Shown: positions 1-7,531 of the stretch, piece by piece
How positions within the stretch are numbered: position 1 is the stretch's first letter
Layout of the letters: each line of letters begins with the position of its first letter
DNA from: Pseudocitrobacter sp913778145
GTDB lineage: Bacteria > Pseudomonadota > Gammaproteobacteria > Enterobacterales > Enterobacteriaceae
Reading direction: 5' to 3'
NCBI GenBank assembly: GCA_035726825.1
Contig: JALNTX010000012.1
Coordinates: 62,001-126,000, forward strand
DNA: 64,000 bases
The notes under the pieces: generated by a model
Databases searched by the model: none
The model's input: only the letters and a program-made list of their open reading frames with translations
Told to the model about the DNA's origin: nothing
Position numbers and translations under genes: made by a program

Positions 1-823
1 GCAGCTTGACGTTCGGGCCGTAGCTAAAGCTGCCAGCATAGCCTTTCTGAATAAACTCATAGTGGCTGGCATCCAGTTGTAACTGTGTACCCGGCTGAAT
101 ATTCCAGTCGAGTGCCACGGAAACCAGCTTGCGGCGCAGCGTGCTGTCATCAACATTGCCCTCGCCTTCCTGATCCAGCAGGTTGACGCGGTAACCAAAG
201 CGTTTTTCATCATCAAAATGACCGCCCAGATCGGCATGACCCGTGAATGCGCTGCGGCTTTGGTAACCGAGCGTGACCTTGCGCAGCGTCTCTTCAGTTG
301 GGCGTTTCGCCACAAAGTTAAACTGCCCTGCCGGGCTTGCCGGGCCATACAGCGCCCCGGTCAAACTATTGAGCACATCCATACGTTCCAGCATTTCAAC
401 CGGAAACGCCGTTGTCGATACCACGTTCAACCCGTCAAGACGGCTGTTGGCAACCACGCTCCCCTGCATACCGCGGCTTTGCGGGCGACCGACATCCATC
501 CCGCCACGCGCCTGCATCTGCGTACTCGGAGAATATTTCAGCATCTCACTGACGCTTTGCGCCTGCTGATTTTCAATCATCTCTTTGGTGACGGTGGTGG
601 AAGAATACGGTGTATCAACCCAGGATTTAGTCCCCAGCGGGCCGACATCAATATCATTCGTTTTGAACCCCGCTCCGGCAGCAGAATCAGTTGTATCAGC
701 CGCAGTGTTACCGGTGACAACCATTTCATCTTCAGGAGTGGAACTGGATGCGGCATGCGCATGAAGCGGTGCCAAAGACGCTAATGCTGGCAGAAGCGCA
801 GCAAGTGTTATTTGAGTTTTCAT
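1..823 (-). CDS. TonB-dependent siderophore receptor (C-terminus beyond window)
   Basis: This is the N-terminal 274 codons or so of an outer-membrane ferric-siderophore receptor; the frame runs open off the window start. The ATG at 823-821 begins a typical Sec signal peptide (MKTQITLAALLPALASL, ending AHA). A TonB-box-like stretch DEMVVTG follows around residue 33. Next come plug-domain hallmarks: EMIENQQAQSVSEMLKYSP, RGMQGS and a LYGPASPAGQFNFVAKRPT segment, as in FhuA/FoxA-type plugs. The first barrel strands follow. Plug homology supports siderophore uptake driven by TonB-ExbBD; the ligand cannot be told. The gene lies downstream of aroG but has its own promoter. In E. coli K-12 gpmA occupies this side of aroG, so this is an accessory gene. 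Confidence 0.88.
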   Translation of the reverse strand, partial: MKTQITLAALLPALASLAPLHAHAASSSTPEDEMVVTGNTAADTTDSAAGAGFKTNDIDVGPLGTKSWVDTPYSSTTVTKEMIENQQAQSVSEMLKYSPSTQMQARGGMDVGRPQSRGMQGSVVANSRLDGLNVVSTTAFPVEMLERMDVLNSLTGALYGPASPAGQFNFVAKRPTEETLRKVTLGYQSRSAFTGHADLGGHFDDEKRFGYRVNLLDQEGEGNVDDSTLRRKLVSVALDWNIQPGTQLQLDASHYEFIQKGYAGSFSYGPNVKL

Positions 824-843
824 GTATCACTAGTCGTTATATA

Positions 844-896
844 AAGCTCTATATTACGATCGAGGGAAACAAATATTTATGATCAAGATCACACTG
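844..896 (-). promoter_or_regulatory. Candidate class II CRP-dependent promoter of the TonB receptor
   Basis: On the minus strand a near-consensus CRP site (TGTGATCTTGATCATA, core at about 878-893) is centred near 885.5. A TAATAT hexamer lies at 856-851. If transcription starts near 844, the CRP site is centred at about -41.5, the classical class II position. I saw no good 19-bp Fur box in the 120 bp upstream of the start codon. This is a match by eye, not a scored one. Confidence 0.5.
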
Positions 897-944
897 AAAT
901 AGCACAATTAGCTCACTAACCATTCATGGTTATAATATTTCGAG

Positions 945-972
945 CATAAAAAAACCGGCTCAAGGCCGGTTT
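945..972 (-). terminator. Rho-independent terminator of aroG
   Basis: A 7-bp stem AACCGGC/GCCGGTT (953-959 with 965-971) has a 5-nt loop. On the minus strand it is followed by a run of about seven T. It lies 17 nt beyond the aroG stop codon and separates aroG from the receptor gene. Confidence 0.85.
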
Positions 973-989
973 CAAGGAGATTTTATCGG

Positions 990-2042
990 TTAACCGCGAC
1001 GCGCTTTTACCGCTTCTGCCAGCTGACGCAGAATGGTTTCCGTATCTTCCCAACCAATGCAGGCATCGGTAATGCTCTTACCGTAAACCAGCGGCTCGCC
1101 GTTGTCCGGGTTCTGATTGCCTTCCACTAAATGGCTTTCAATCATCACGCCAATAATGGCTTTCTCGCCGCCTGCGATCTGCTGGCAGACGTCCGCGCCC
1201 ACTTCCATCTGTTTTTTGAACTGCTTGCTGGAGTTAGCATGGCTGAAGTCGATCATCACCTGTGCAGGCAGGTCGGCTTTTTTCAGTGATTCTTTCACGC
1301 TCGCCACGTGAGCGGCGCTGTAGTTAGGCTCTTTGCCACCGCGCAGGATAATGTGACAGTCGCCGTTGCCGCTGGTGTTAACAATAGCGGAATGCCCCCA
1401 TTTGGTGACGGAGAGGAAGCAGTGTGGCGCGCCCGCAGCATTGATGGCGTCAATGGCTACTTTCATAGTGCCGTCGGTGCCGTTTTTGAAACCGACCGGG
1501 CAGGAAAGACCAGAAGCCAGTTCACGGTGCACCTGAGATTCAGTGGTACGCGCACCGATTGCGCCCCAGCTCATTAAATCGGCCAGGTATTGTGGCGTAA
1601 TCATATCAAGGAACTCACCCGCCGCCGGCAGGCCGGTGTCGTTGATATCGAGCAGCAGCTTACGCGCGATGCGCAGGCCGTCGTTGATTTGATAGCTGTG
1701 ATCCATATGCGGATCGTTAATTAGCCCTTTCCAGCCCACCGTGGTACGCGGCTTTTCAAAATAGACGCGCATGACGATTTCGAGAGAATCTCTCAGCTCT
1801 TCGCGCATCGCCAGCAGGCGCGACGCGTACTCTTTCGCCGCAGCAGGATCGTGGATAGAACATGGGCCAATCACCACCAGAAGACGATCGTCATTGCCTT
1901 TCAGGATTTTGTGAATCGCTTTACGCGCACGGGAAACCGTATTAGCCGCGTTTTCTGTGGCGGGAAATTTTTCAAGGAGTGCGACCGGAGGCAATAACTC
2001 GTTGATCTCTTTAATACGTAAATCGTCGTTCTGATAATTCAT
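990..2042 (-). CDS. aroG: 3-deoxy-7-phosphoheptulonate synthase, Phe-sensitive (DAHP synthase)
   Basis: The enzyme condenses phosphoenolpyruvate with erythrose 4-phosphate to DAHP, the first step of the shikimate pathway; the AroG isozyme is inhibited by phenylalanine. The product has 350 residues, the family length, and matches E. coli AroG almost throughout. Recognisable segments are the N-terminal MNYQNDDLRIKEINELLPP, GPCSIHD (substrate/metal site), EKPRTTVGWKGLINDP, GARTTESQVHRE and the IDFSHANSSKQ metal-binding loop. A perfect TyrR box lies 70-90 bp upstream, as expected for TyrR repression with Phe/Trp. A terminator follows the stop. Confidence 0.98.
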   Translation of the reverse strand: MNYQNDDLRIKEINELLPPVALLEKFPATENAANTVSRARKAIHKILKGNDDRLLVVIGPCSIHDPAAAKEYASRLLAMREELRDSLEIVMRVYFEKPRTTVGWKGLINDPHMDHSYQINDGLRIARKLLLDINDTGLPAAGEFLDMITPQYLADLMSWGAIGARTTESQVHRELASGLSCPVGFKNGTDGTMKVAIDAINAAGAPHCFLSVTKWGHSAIVNTSGNGDCHIILRGGKEPNYSAAHVASVKESLKKADLPAQVMIDFSHANSSKQFKKQMEVGADVCQQIAGGEKAIIGVMIESHLVEGNQNPDNGEPLVYGKSITDACIGWEDTETILRQLAEAVKARRG

Positions 2043-2112
2043 CTTCGTTCCAGTGTTGCCATACTTATATGATTGAATGCAATCCCCTCAATCTATATCT
2101 TTCGCCAGAAAG

Positions 2113-2130
2113 TGTAAACGGGGTTTTACA
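2113..2130 (-). promoter_or_regulatory. TyrR box upstream of aroG
   Basis: TGTAAA-N6-TTTACA is an exact palindromic match to the strong TyrR operator. It lies in the 317-bp gap (2043-2359) between the divergent aroG and ybgS genes. The rest of that gap is AT-rich with no gene that I can support. Confidence 0.85.
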
Positions 2131-2359
2131 CTTCGCGCGGAATAATCCTGGAATTAGTCTAAAAAACGCCAGAAAGTAGCGAATAACGAGATCTAACCTA
2201 CAATTTTTAATTGTAACAACTCTGTTTTACTCTTTTTTCGAGATTCTCTACTGGCCTAATCCGCCCGTGGCGACATCTTCAACCATTGCCTGCCAACCTC
2301 GCTGGCATAAGTACGTCGGAAGATGCTATCCGGTACTGAAAACACAACAGGAGCACCTT

Positions 2360-2740
2360 ATGAAAACGACTAAACTGGCCACACTTCTTCTTACCGCTAC
2401 ACTCAGCCTCGCCAGCGGTGCGGCCCTGGCTGCCGATTCGGGCGCACAAAGTAACAACGGTCAGGCGAATGCCGCGGCTGATGCAGGTCAGGTCGCCCCT
2501 GATGCGAAAGAAAACGTTGCTCCGAATGGAGTGGATAACAGCAAGATTAATACGGGCTCTGGTAGCACAATGCAGCATCAGAGCGGTACCGCCACCGATC
2601 ATGACGGCATGACCAAGGATGAAGTGCATAAAAACTCGATGTGTAAAGATGGTCGCTGCCCGGATATCAACAAGAAAGTTGAGACCGGCAATGGCGTCAA
2701 CAATGATGCTGACACCAAAACGGACGGCACGACGCAGTAA
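2360..2740 (+). CDS. ybgS: YbgS-like secreted/periplasmic protein of unknown function
   Basis: The product has 126 residues, the E. coli YbgS length. The start at 2360 was chosen because CAGGAG sits upstream and the protein then opens with a clean signal peptide (MKTTKLATLLLTATLSLASGAALA). An in-frame longer version (from 2267) would bury it. The mature part is polar, rich in Asn, Asp, Gly and Thr, and low in complexity, with one Cys pair (MCKDGRCPD). It is probably exported and disordered. No enzymatic motif is visible and no function is proposed. The gene is monocistronic, followed by its own terminator. Confidence 0.85.
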   Translation: MKTTKLATLLLTATLSLASGAALAADSGAQSNNGQANAAADAGQVAPDAKENVAPNGVDNSKINTGSGSTMQHQSGTATDHDGMTKDEVHKNSMCKDGRCPDINKKVETGNGVNNDADTKTDGTTQ

Positions 2741-2763
2741 CATTTTACTGCACGGCGACAACA

Positions 2764-2790
2764 GGAGAGCGCATGCTCTCCTTTTTATTT
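2764..2790 (+). terminator. Terminator of ybgS
   Basis: A perfect 7-bp stem GGAGAGC/GCTCTCC (2764-2770 with 2775-2781) has a 4-nt loop, followed by TTTTTATTTTT. Confidence 0.9.
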
Positions 2791-2807
2791 TTCCTGGCAC
2801 AAAAAAG

Positions 2808-2821
2808 GTATGATGTCATAC
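2808..2821. promoter_or_regulatory. Palindrome over the likely -10 region of zitB
   Basis: GTATGA-TG-TCATAC is an exact 6+6 inverted repeat that contains a plausible -10 hexamer (TATGAT). It is 31 bp upstream of the zitB start. The position suits a repressor operator, but no known regulator consensus was recognised. Confidence 0.35.
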
Positions 2822-2852
2822 AGTTAACAAGAGCATAAAAAACGGATGACAT

Positions 2853-3797
2853 ATGGCGCACTCACACTCGCACGCTTCCCCTCACCTTCCTGAAGACAAC
2901 AATGCCCGTCGACTGCTGCTGGCGTTTATCATCACCGCCGGATTTATGGTGGTGGAGACCATTGGTGGCGTCATTTCCGGTTCGCTGGCGCTGCTGGCCG
3001 ATGCCGGACATATGTTGACTGACTCTGCCGCGCTGCTGTTCGCGCTACTGGCCGTCCATTTTGCGCGTCGTCCGCCAAATGCCCGTCATACTTTTGGCTG
3101 GCTTCGTCTCACCACTCTGGCCGCGTTCGTTAACGCTATTGCACTGGTGGTCATCACCATCCTGATTGTCTGGGAAGCTATTCAGCGCTTTTATCATCCT
3201 CAGCCCATCGCCGGGGCGACCATGATGATCATTGCCGTCGCAGGCTTGATTGCCAATATTGTCTCGTTTTGGATCCTGCATCGCGGAAGCGAAGAGAAAA
3301 ACCTTAATGTTCGCGCAGCGGCACTGCATGTGATGGGCGATCTACTGGGATCGGTTGGGGCGATTGCGGCAGCGGTGGTGATAATGATGACGGGCTGGAC
3401 GCCTATCGATCCGATTCTGTCAGTACTTGTCTCGTGCCTGGTGCTGCGTAGCGCGTGGTCGCTGCTGAAAGAGAGTGTTAATGAACTGCTGGAAGGCGCG
3501 CCGCGTACCATGGACGTCCCGGCGCTGAAACGCGAACTGCGCCGGGCTATTCCCGAAGTTCGCGACGTGCACCATGTTCACGTCTGGCTGGTCGGTGAAA
3601 AGCCGCTCATGACACTGCATGTTCAGGTGGTGCCGCCGCACGATCACGATGCGCTACTCGGCAGTATTCAGCACTTTCTTGAACATCATTATCAAATTGA
3701 ACACGCCACCATTCAAATGGAGTATCAGCCCTGTAACGGCCCGGAATGCCATCTTAACGAGACGACAGCCGGGCACGGGCATCATCACCATCATTAA
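2853..3797 (+). CDS. zitB: Zinc/cation efflux protein ZitB (CDF family)
   Basis: A proton-coupled cation diffusion facilitator that exports Zn2+ across the inner membrane. It has 314 residues with six predicted membrane segments. Family metal-site motifs are present: SLALLADAGHMLTDSAA in TM2 (His/Asp ligands) and ALHVMGDLLGSVGA in TM5. The soluble C-terminal domain follows (VHHVHVWLVGEKPLMTLHVQV). Both ends are His-rich (MAHSHSHASPH and GHGHHHHH), typical of zinc carriers. The gene converges on pnuC and the stop codons overlap by 4 bp. Confidence 0.96.
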   Translation: MAHSHSHASPHLPEDNNARRLLLAFIITAGFMVVETIGGVISGSLALLADAGHMLTDSAALLFALLAVHFARRPPNARHTFGWLRLTTLAAFVNAIALVVITILIVWEAIQRFYHPQPIAGATMMIIAVAGLIANIVSFWILHRGSEEKNLNVRAAALHVMGDLLGSVGAIAAAVVIMMTGWTPIDPILSVLVSCLVLRSAWSLLKESVNELLEGAPRTMDVPALKRELRRAIPEVRDVHHVHVWLVGEKPLMTLHVQVVPPHDHDALLGSIQHFLEHHYQIEHATIQMEYQPCNGPECHLNETTAGHGHHHHH

Positions 3798-4513
3798 TGA
3801 GAAAACGCGCGAGAGCCTCGCTCACGCGCGCTGTTCATCCACATTCGGCTACCGTTAAGCGCGATAAAGGTCAGAATCAGATATTCCAGCGACATGGCAT
3901 AAACGCCCTGTAGGGCAAAAATCACCACGCTGATAACGTTGATTATCACCCACAGCAGCCAGTTCTCCACGTATTTGCGCGTCATCAGCACCATCGCCAC
4001 AATCGATAGCACCATCATGCAGGAGTCCCAGAACGGGAACGCGTCAGGTTGCAGGGCTGGCTGCGTGACGTTCAGGCCGAAAAACTGCATCACGTTTACC
4101 GCCACGCGCGTCAGGAACGCAAACACCGGGTCGATGTAAACCGTCATCAGGCCAATCGCCACCACACAGGCCGCCAGCCAGCCGATGGCTTTCGGCTTCG
4201 GTAGCCAGCGGATTTGCAGTTCAGCTTCATTTTGCTGCGTTTGCCGCGACCAGGCATACCAGCCATAAATATTTGCCGCGAAGAAGAAGAGTTGCAGCAG
4301 CAGGCTGGCGTAGAGCTGAATCTGGAAGAAAATAATCGCGAACAGGGTGACGTTAACCAACCCGAAAAAGTAGTTCACAATTTTTTCCAGGCTTGCCAGC
4401 CAGATGCACAGCAGCCCCGCTACCGTGCCGACGGCTTCAATCCACGAGAGATCATAACCGCCCGCGCCGATAGGGATGTGTACCAAAATGTTTTGCGTAC
4501 TAAAGAAATCCAT
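3794..4513 (-). CDS. pnuC: Nicotinamide riboside transporter PnuC
   Basis: An inner-membrane facilitator for nicotinamide riboside, feeding NAD salvage. It has 239 residues, the E. coli length, with about seven hydrophobic segments and the conserved family stretches WLASLEKIVNYFFGLVNVTLFAIIFFQIQLYASLLLQLFFF and NIYGWYAW (partly shown). It lies 23 bp downstream of nadA in the same direction and almost surely shares the NadR-controlled transcript. Its 3' end overlaps zitB by 4 bp. Confidence 0.97.
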   Translation of the reverse strand: MDFFSTQNILVHIPIGAGGYDLSWIEAVGTVAGLLCIWLASLEKIVNYFFGLVNVTLFAIIFFQIQLYASLLLQLFFFAANIYGWYAWSRQTQQNEAELQIRWLPKPKAIGWLAACVVAIGLMTVYIDPVFAFLTRVAVNVMQFFGLNVTQPALQPDAFPFWDSCMMVLSIVAMVLMTRKYVENWLLWVIINVISVVIFALQGVYAMSLEYLILTFIALNGSRMWMNSARERGSRAFSH

Positions 4514-4536
4514 TTTATCTCCAGAGGGTTAACACG

Positions 4537-5580
4537 TTATCCCCGAAGTGTAGCCGCAAAATCGAGCATGCGGTTCAGCGGTACCAGTGCGCCCTGACGC
4601 AGCGTCTCATCAACGTGGATTTCATGCGCGGCACCGCCCTGCTCCAGCCCTTCAGCGATGGCTTTCAGGCCATTCATCGCCATCCACGGGCAATGAGCGC
4701 AGGTACGGCACGTGGCGCCCGCTCCCGCCGTTGGCGCTTCCAGCAGTTCTTTTTCCGGTACGGCCTGCTGCATCTTGTAAAAGATCCCGCGGTCGGTCGC
4801 AACAATAAGCTGCGGGTGCGGCAGTGTTTTCGCGGCGTTGATAAGCTGGCTGGTTGAGCCAACGGCATCAGCCATATCGACAATCGCCTGAGGCGACTCC
4901 GGATGAACCAGAATGGCCGCCTGGGGGTACAACGCTTTCATACGCGCCAGCGCCTGAGTTTTAAATTCGTCGTGAACGATACAGGCGCCCTTCCAGCACA
5001 GCACATCCGCGCCGGTCTGTTTCTGCACATAACTGCCGAGATGGCGATCCGGCGCCCAGATGATTTTTTCACCTAAACTATCCAGATGCTCAATGAGTTC
5101 AACCGCAATGCTGGAGGTGACGACCCAGTCCGCGCGCGCTTTTACTGCGGCAGAGGTATTGGCATAGACCACAACGGTGCGATCCGGGTGTGCGTCGCAG
5201 AAGGCATTAAACTCGTCAATGGGGCAGCCAAGATCGAGCGAACACTCCGCATGCAGCGTGGGCATGAGGATAGTTTTCTCAGGGCTGAGGATTTTCGCCG
5301 TCTCGCCCATAAAACGTACACCGGCGACCAGCAAGGTCGTTGCCGGATGCTTTGCGCCAAAGCGTGCCATCTCCAGAGAGTCAGAGATGCATCCGCCCGT
5401 CTCTTCCGCCAGTTGCTGGATCTCCGGGTCGGTGTAGTAATGCGCCACCATCACCGCGTTGCGTTCTTTCAGCAGGCGCTTGATTTTCTCACGGTAGAAC
5501 TGCTTTTCATCCACGCTGAGGGCTACCGGCTTCGGCGGGAAGGGGTAAATTGCGGCTTCTGGATCAAACATCACGCTCAT
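4537..5580 (-). CDS. nadA: Quinolinate synthase A
   Basis: A cytoplasmic [4Fe-4S] enzyme that condenses iminoaspartate with dihydroxyacetone phosphate to quinolinate in de novo NAD synthesis. It has 347 residues, matching E. coli NadA. I place the start at the second Met of the MMSVMFDP opening. The cluster-binding cysteines are visible in ECSLDLGC, KGACIVHDE and the C-terminal CRTCAHCPWM. First gene of nadA-pnuC. A NadR box about 75 bp upstream indicates repression when NAD is plentiful. Confidence 0.97.
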   Translation of the reverse strand: MSVMFDPEAAIYPFPPKPVALSVDEKQFYREKIKRLLKERNAVMVAHYYTDPEIQQLAEETGGCISDSLEMARFGAKHPATTLLVAGVRFMGETAKILSPEKTILMPTLHAECSLDLGCPIDEFNAFCDAHPDRTVVVYANTSAAVKARADWVVTSSIAVELIEHLDSLGEKIIWAPDRHLGSYVQKQTGADVLCWKGACIVHDEFKTQALARMKALYPQAAILVHPESPQAIVDMADAVGSTSQLINAAKTLPHPQLIVATDRGIFYKMQQAVPEKELLEAPTAGAGATCRTCAHCPWMAMNGLKAIAEGLEQGGAAHEIHVDETLRQGALVPLNRMLDFAATLRG

Positions 5581-5653
5581 CATGCTGTCTCGTTTTGCTC
5601 ACTTAACGAAATTTCCGATAACTGGCGTATTAAACGCATCAATCGGCTAATGG

Positions 5654-5671
5654 TGTTTTATATGCTAAACA
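5654..5671 (-). promoter_or_regulatory. NadR box of nadA-pnuC
   Basis: Read on the minus strand: TGTTTA-GCATAT-AAAACA, one mismatch from the TGTTTA-N6-TAAACA NadR operator. It lies in the promoter position for nadA. Confidence 0.75.
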
Positions 5672-5733
5672 AGATAGCTGAAATGAGGGGAAAAGTCGTG
5701 GAGATTTTAGGAAGAGTTTAGTGCGGGCGGAGA

Positions 5734-5811
5734 TGTCGGGTGGCGCTTCGCTTACCCGACCTACAAGGCAATGCGAGGTGTAGGCCTGATAAGCGAAGCG
5801 CTATCAGGCAT
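5734..5811. repeat. BIME: two REP units between nadA and the tRNA cluster
   Basis: Two imperfect palindromes of REP type (a TCGGGTGGCGCTTCGCTTACCCGA-like unit near 5735-5764, and GCCTGATAAGCG...GCTATCAGGC near 5780-5810) lie in a head-to-head pair. The adjacent GGTGTAGGCC and ACCTACAA edges are typical. Confidence 0.85.
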
Positions 5812-5830
5812 TTCTCAAACCACAGATAGC

Positions 5831-5857
5831 AAAAAGGCGCCTTTAGGGCGCCTTTTT
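5831..5857 (-). terminator. Terminator of the lysT-lysQ tRNA operon
   Basis: A perfect 11-bp stem AAAAAGGCGCC/GGCGCCTTTTT has a 5-nt loop. It is symmetrical, so it can act on both strands. It lies 4 bp beyond the last tRNA-Lys on the minus strand. Confidence 0.9.
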
Positions 5858-5861
5858 ACAT

Positions 5862-5937
5862 TGGTGGGTCGTGCAGGATTCGAACCTGCGACCAATTGAT
5901 TAAAAGTCAACTGCTCTACCAACTGAGCTAACGACCC
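5862..5937 (-). tRNA. lysQ: tRNA-Lys(UUU), seventh of the cluster
   Basis: A 76-nt gene reading GGGTCGTTAGCTCAGTTGG... with encoded CCA end. The anticodon TTT sits in the loop CTTTTAA. The symbol follows the E. coli order lysT-valT-lysW-valZ-lysY-lysZ-lysQ. Confidence 0.97.
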
Positions 5938-5969
5938 CTTGCGGGATTTTACTGCTTAATCATTCAGGA

Positions 5970-6045
5970 TGGTGGGTCGTGCAGGATTCGAACCTGCGAC
6001 CAATTGATTAAAAGTCAACTGCTCTACCAACTGAGCTAACGACCC
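5970..6045 (-). tRNA. lysZ: tRNA-Lys(UUU), sixth of the cluster
   Basis: Identical in sequence to the other four Lys genes of the cluster: 76 nt, encoded CCA, anticodon TTT. Confidence 0.97.
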
Positions 6046-6092
6046 ATCTGGGTGTTGCCTGAAAGATTTTTACTCGGTTACCAATCTAAAAT

Positions 6093-6168
6093 TGGTGGGT
6101 CGTGCAGGATTCGAACCTGCGACCAATTGATTAAAAGTCAACTGCTCTACCAACTGAGCTAACGACCC
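6093..6168 (-). tRNA. lysY: tRNA-Lys(UUU), fifth of the cluster
   Basis: 76 nt with encoded CCA, anticodon TTT. Only 3 bp separate it from the upstream tRNA-Val. Confidence 0.97.
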
Positions 6169-6171
6169 GAG

Positions 6172-6247
6172 TGGTGGGTGATGACGGGATCGAACCGCCG
6201 ACCCCCTCCTTGTAAGGGAGGTGCTCTCCCAGCTGAGCTAATCACCC
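6172..6247 (-). tRNA. valZ: tRNA-Val(UAC), fourth of the cluster
   Basis: 76 nt reading GGGTGATTAGCTCAGCTGGG... with anticodon TAC in CCCTTACAAGG and encoded CCA. Identical to the other Val gene of the cluster. Confidence 0.97.
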
Positions 6248-6297
6248 GATACTACGCTGGATACTACAAACTGCTTCCACCGACGCCACCAAAATAA

Positions 6298-6373
6298 TGG
6301 TGGGTCGTGCAGGATTCGAACCTGCGACCAATTGATTAAAAGTCAACTGCTCTACCAACTGAGCTAACGACCC
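6298..6373 (-). tRNA. lysW: tRNA-Lys(UUU), third of the cluster
   Basis: 76 nt with encoded CCA, anticodon TTT. It lies 2 bp from the upstream tRNA-Val. Confidence 0.97.
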
Positions 6374-6375
6374 GG

Positions 6376-6451
6376 TGGTGGGTGATGACGGGATCGAACC
6401 GCCGACCCCCTCCTTGTAAGGGAGGTGCTCTCCCAGCTGAGCTAATCACCC
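6376..6451 (-). tRNA. valT: tRNA-Val(UAC), second of the cluster
   Basis: 76 nt with encoded CCA, anticodon TAC. Its 5' flank (CGATACTACGCTGGATACTAC on the plus strand) is repeated at the other Val gene. Confidence 0.97.
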
Positions 6452-6487
6452 GATACTACGCTGGATACTACTTACTAACTGAGTTAG

Positions 6488-6563
6488 TGGTGGGTCGTGC
6501 AGGATTCGAACCTGCGACCAATTGATTAAAAGTCAACTGCTCTACCAACTGAGCTAACGACCC
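6488..6563 (-). tRNA. lysT: tRNA-Lys(UUU), first of the cluster
   Basis: 76 nt with encoded CCA, anticodon TTT. First gene of the seven-tRNA transcript. Confidence 0.97.
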
Positions 6564-6613
6564 ACTTACACGTTGTTTTCGAGATGTTTAATATCCCGTT
6601 GCAACGGCGGCAT

Positions 6614-6641
6614 ATATTACTGATTTCAGAATTGAGCGCAA
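6614..6641 (-). promoter_or_regulatory. Candidate sigma-70 promoter of the tRNA operon
   Basis: On the minus strand, TTGCGC (6641-6636) is followed after 16 bp by TAATAT (6619-6614) and then a GC-rich discriminator (ATGCCGCCG), the pattern of stable-RNA promoters. It lies about 50 bp upstream of the first tRNA. Confidence 0.55.
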
Positions 6642-6685
6642 CAAATATTTCGACGAAGATCACTTAAGTGCTTATGTTTCATGCG

Positions 6686-6719
6686 GCATGACCAGAAATA
6701 ACGCGATTCCTGGTCATGC
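6686..6719 (-). other. Hairpin just downstream of cpoB
   Basis: A perfect 10-bp stem GCATGACCAG/CTGGTCATGC has a 14-nt loop and starts 8 bp after the cpoB stop. It lacks a T run, so it may protect the 3' end rather than terminate transcription. Confidence 0.45.
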
Positions 6720-6727
6720 TTCAGGCA

Positions 6728-7522
6728 TTACATCCCATTAAGGCGTTTCTGAGCCTGTTTAGCACCATCGGTGCCTGGGTACTTCGCAACCACCTGCTGG
6801 TATACTGCTTTCGCTTTTGCAGTATCCCCTTTGTCCTGCATGATCACCCCGACCTTAAACATCGCGTCAGCCGCTTTCGGTGATTTCGGGTAGTTTTTCA
6901 CCACGGAGGCAAAATAGTACGCCGCATCGTCTTTTTTACCCTTGTTGTAATTCAACTGACCGAGCCAGTAATTAGCATTCGGCTGATAGGTTGAATCAGG
7001 ATATTTTTTGACGAAGTTCTGAAACGCCGCCATTGCGTCGTCCTGGCGAGAGGAATCCTTCACCAGCGCAATCGCTGCGTTGTAGTCCGTGTTAGCGTCA
7101 CCCATCTGTACAGGCACGCCAGAGGCCGCCGCGTCGGCTGCCGGGGCTGACGTTGCCGCCGCGCTTCCACCCTGGTCACCGGACGCCTGCTGCGTCTGTG
7201 CACCTGCGCCGCCGCTCGTCAGACTGTCAATCTGCAACAGGATCTGCTTCTGGCGCTCAACAATCTGGTTCATCTGGTACTGACTTTCCTGGATTTGGCC
7301 ACGCAGGGAGTCGATATCAGATTGGTTGTCAGAGAGTTGTTGCTGGAGTTGGGTCAAAAGTTGACTGTGAGCATTAGAAATACGCTCAAGGGAGGTGACA
7401 CGGTCTTCGACCGAGCCTGAGCCGACACTACTGATTGGCGCCTGAGCATTAGCGGCCCAGGGGGCCGCTATGCCAACCAGTAACGACAGACTCAACATGT
7501 GATGTCTGAAGTTACTGCTCAT
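6728..7522 (-). CDS. cpoB: Cell division coordinator CpoB (TPR protein of the Tol-Pal system)
   Basis: A periplasmic protein that links peptidoglycan synthase PBP1B/LpoB activity with Tol-driven outer-membrane constriction. It has 264 residues: a signal peptide (MSSNFRHHMLSLSLLVGIAAPWAANA), an N-terminal trimerising coiled coil (SVEDRVTSLERISNAHSQLL onward, about residues 38-95), a Gln/Ala/Ser-rich linker, and a C-terminal TPR domain from about 140. Last gene of the tol-pal run, 9 bp after pal. Linker length and composition differ from E. coli, which is usual for this segment. Confidence 0.96.
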   Translation of the reverse strand: MSSNFRHHMLSLSLLVGIAAPWAANAQAPISSVGSGSVEDRVTSLERISNAHSQLLTQLQQQLSDNQSDIDSLRGQIQESQYQMNQIVERQKQILLQIDSLTSGGAGAQTQQASGDQGGSAAATSAPAADAAASGVPVQMGDANTDYNAAIALVKDSSRQDDAMAAFQNFVKKYPDSTYQPNANYWLGQLNYNKGKKDDAAYYFASVVKNYPKSPKAADAMFKVGVIMQDKGDTAKAKAVYQQVVAKYPGTDGAKQAQKRLNGM

Positions 7523-7531
7523 GCAATTCTC

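Noticed and set aside
5734..5811. A short palindromic array considered as a CRISPR
   Set aside because: There are only two unequal REP palindromes, with no regular spacers and no cas genes anywhere in the window.
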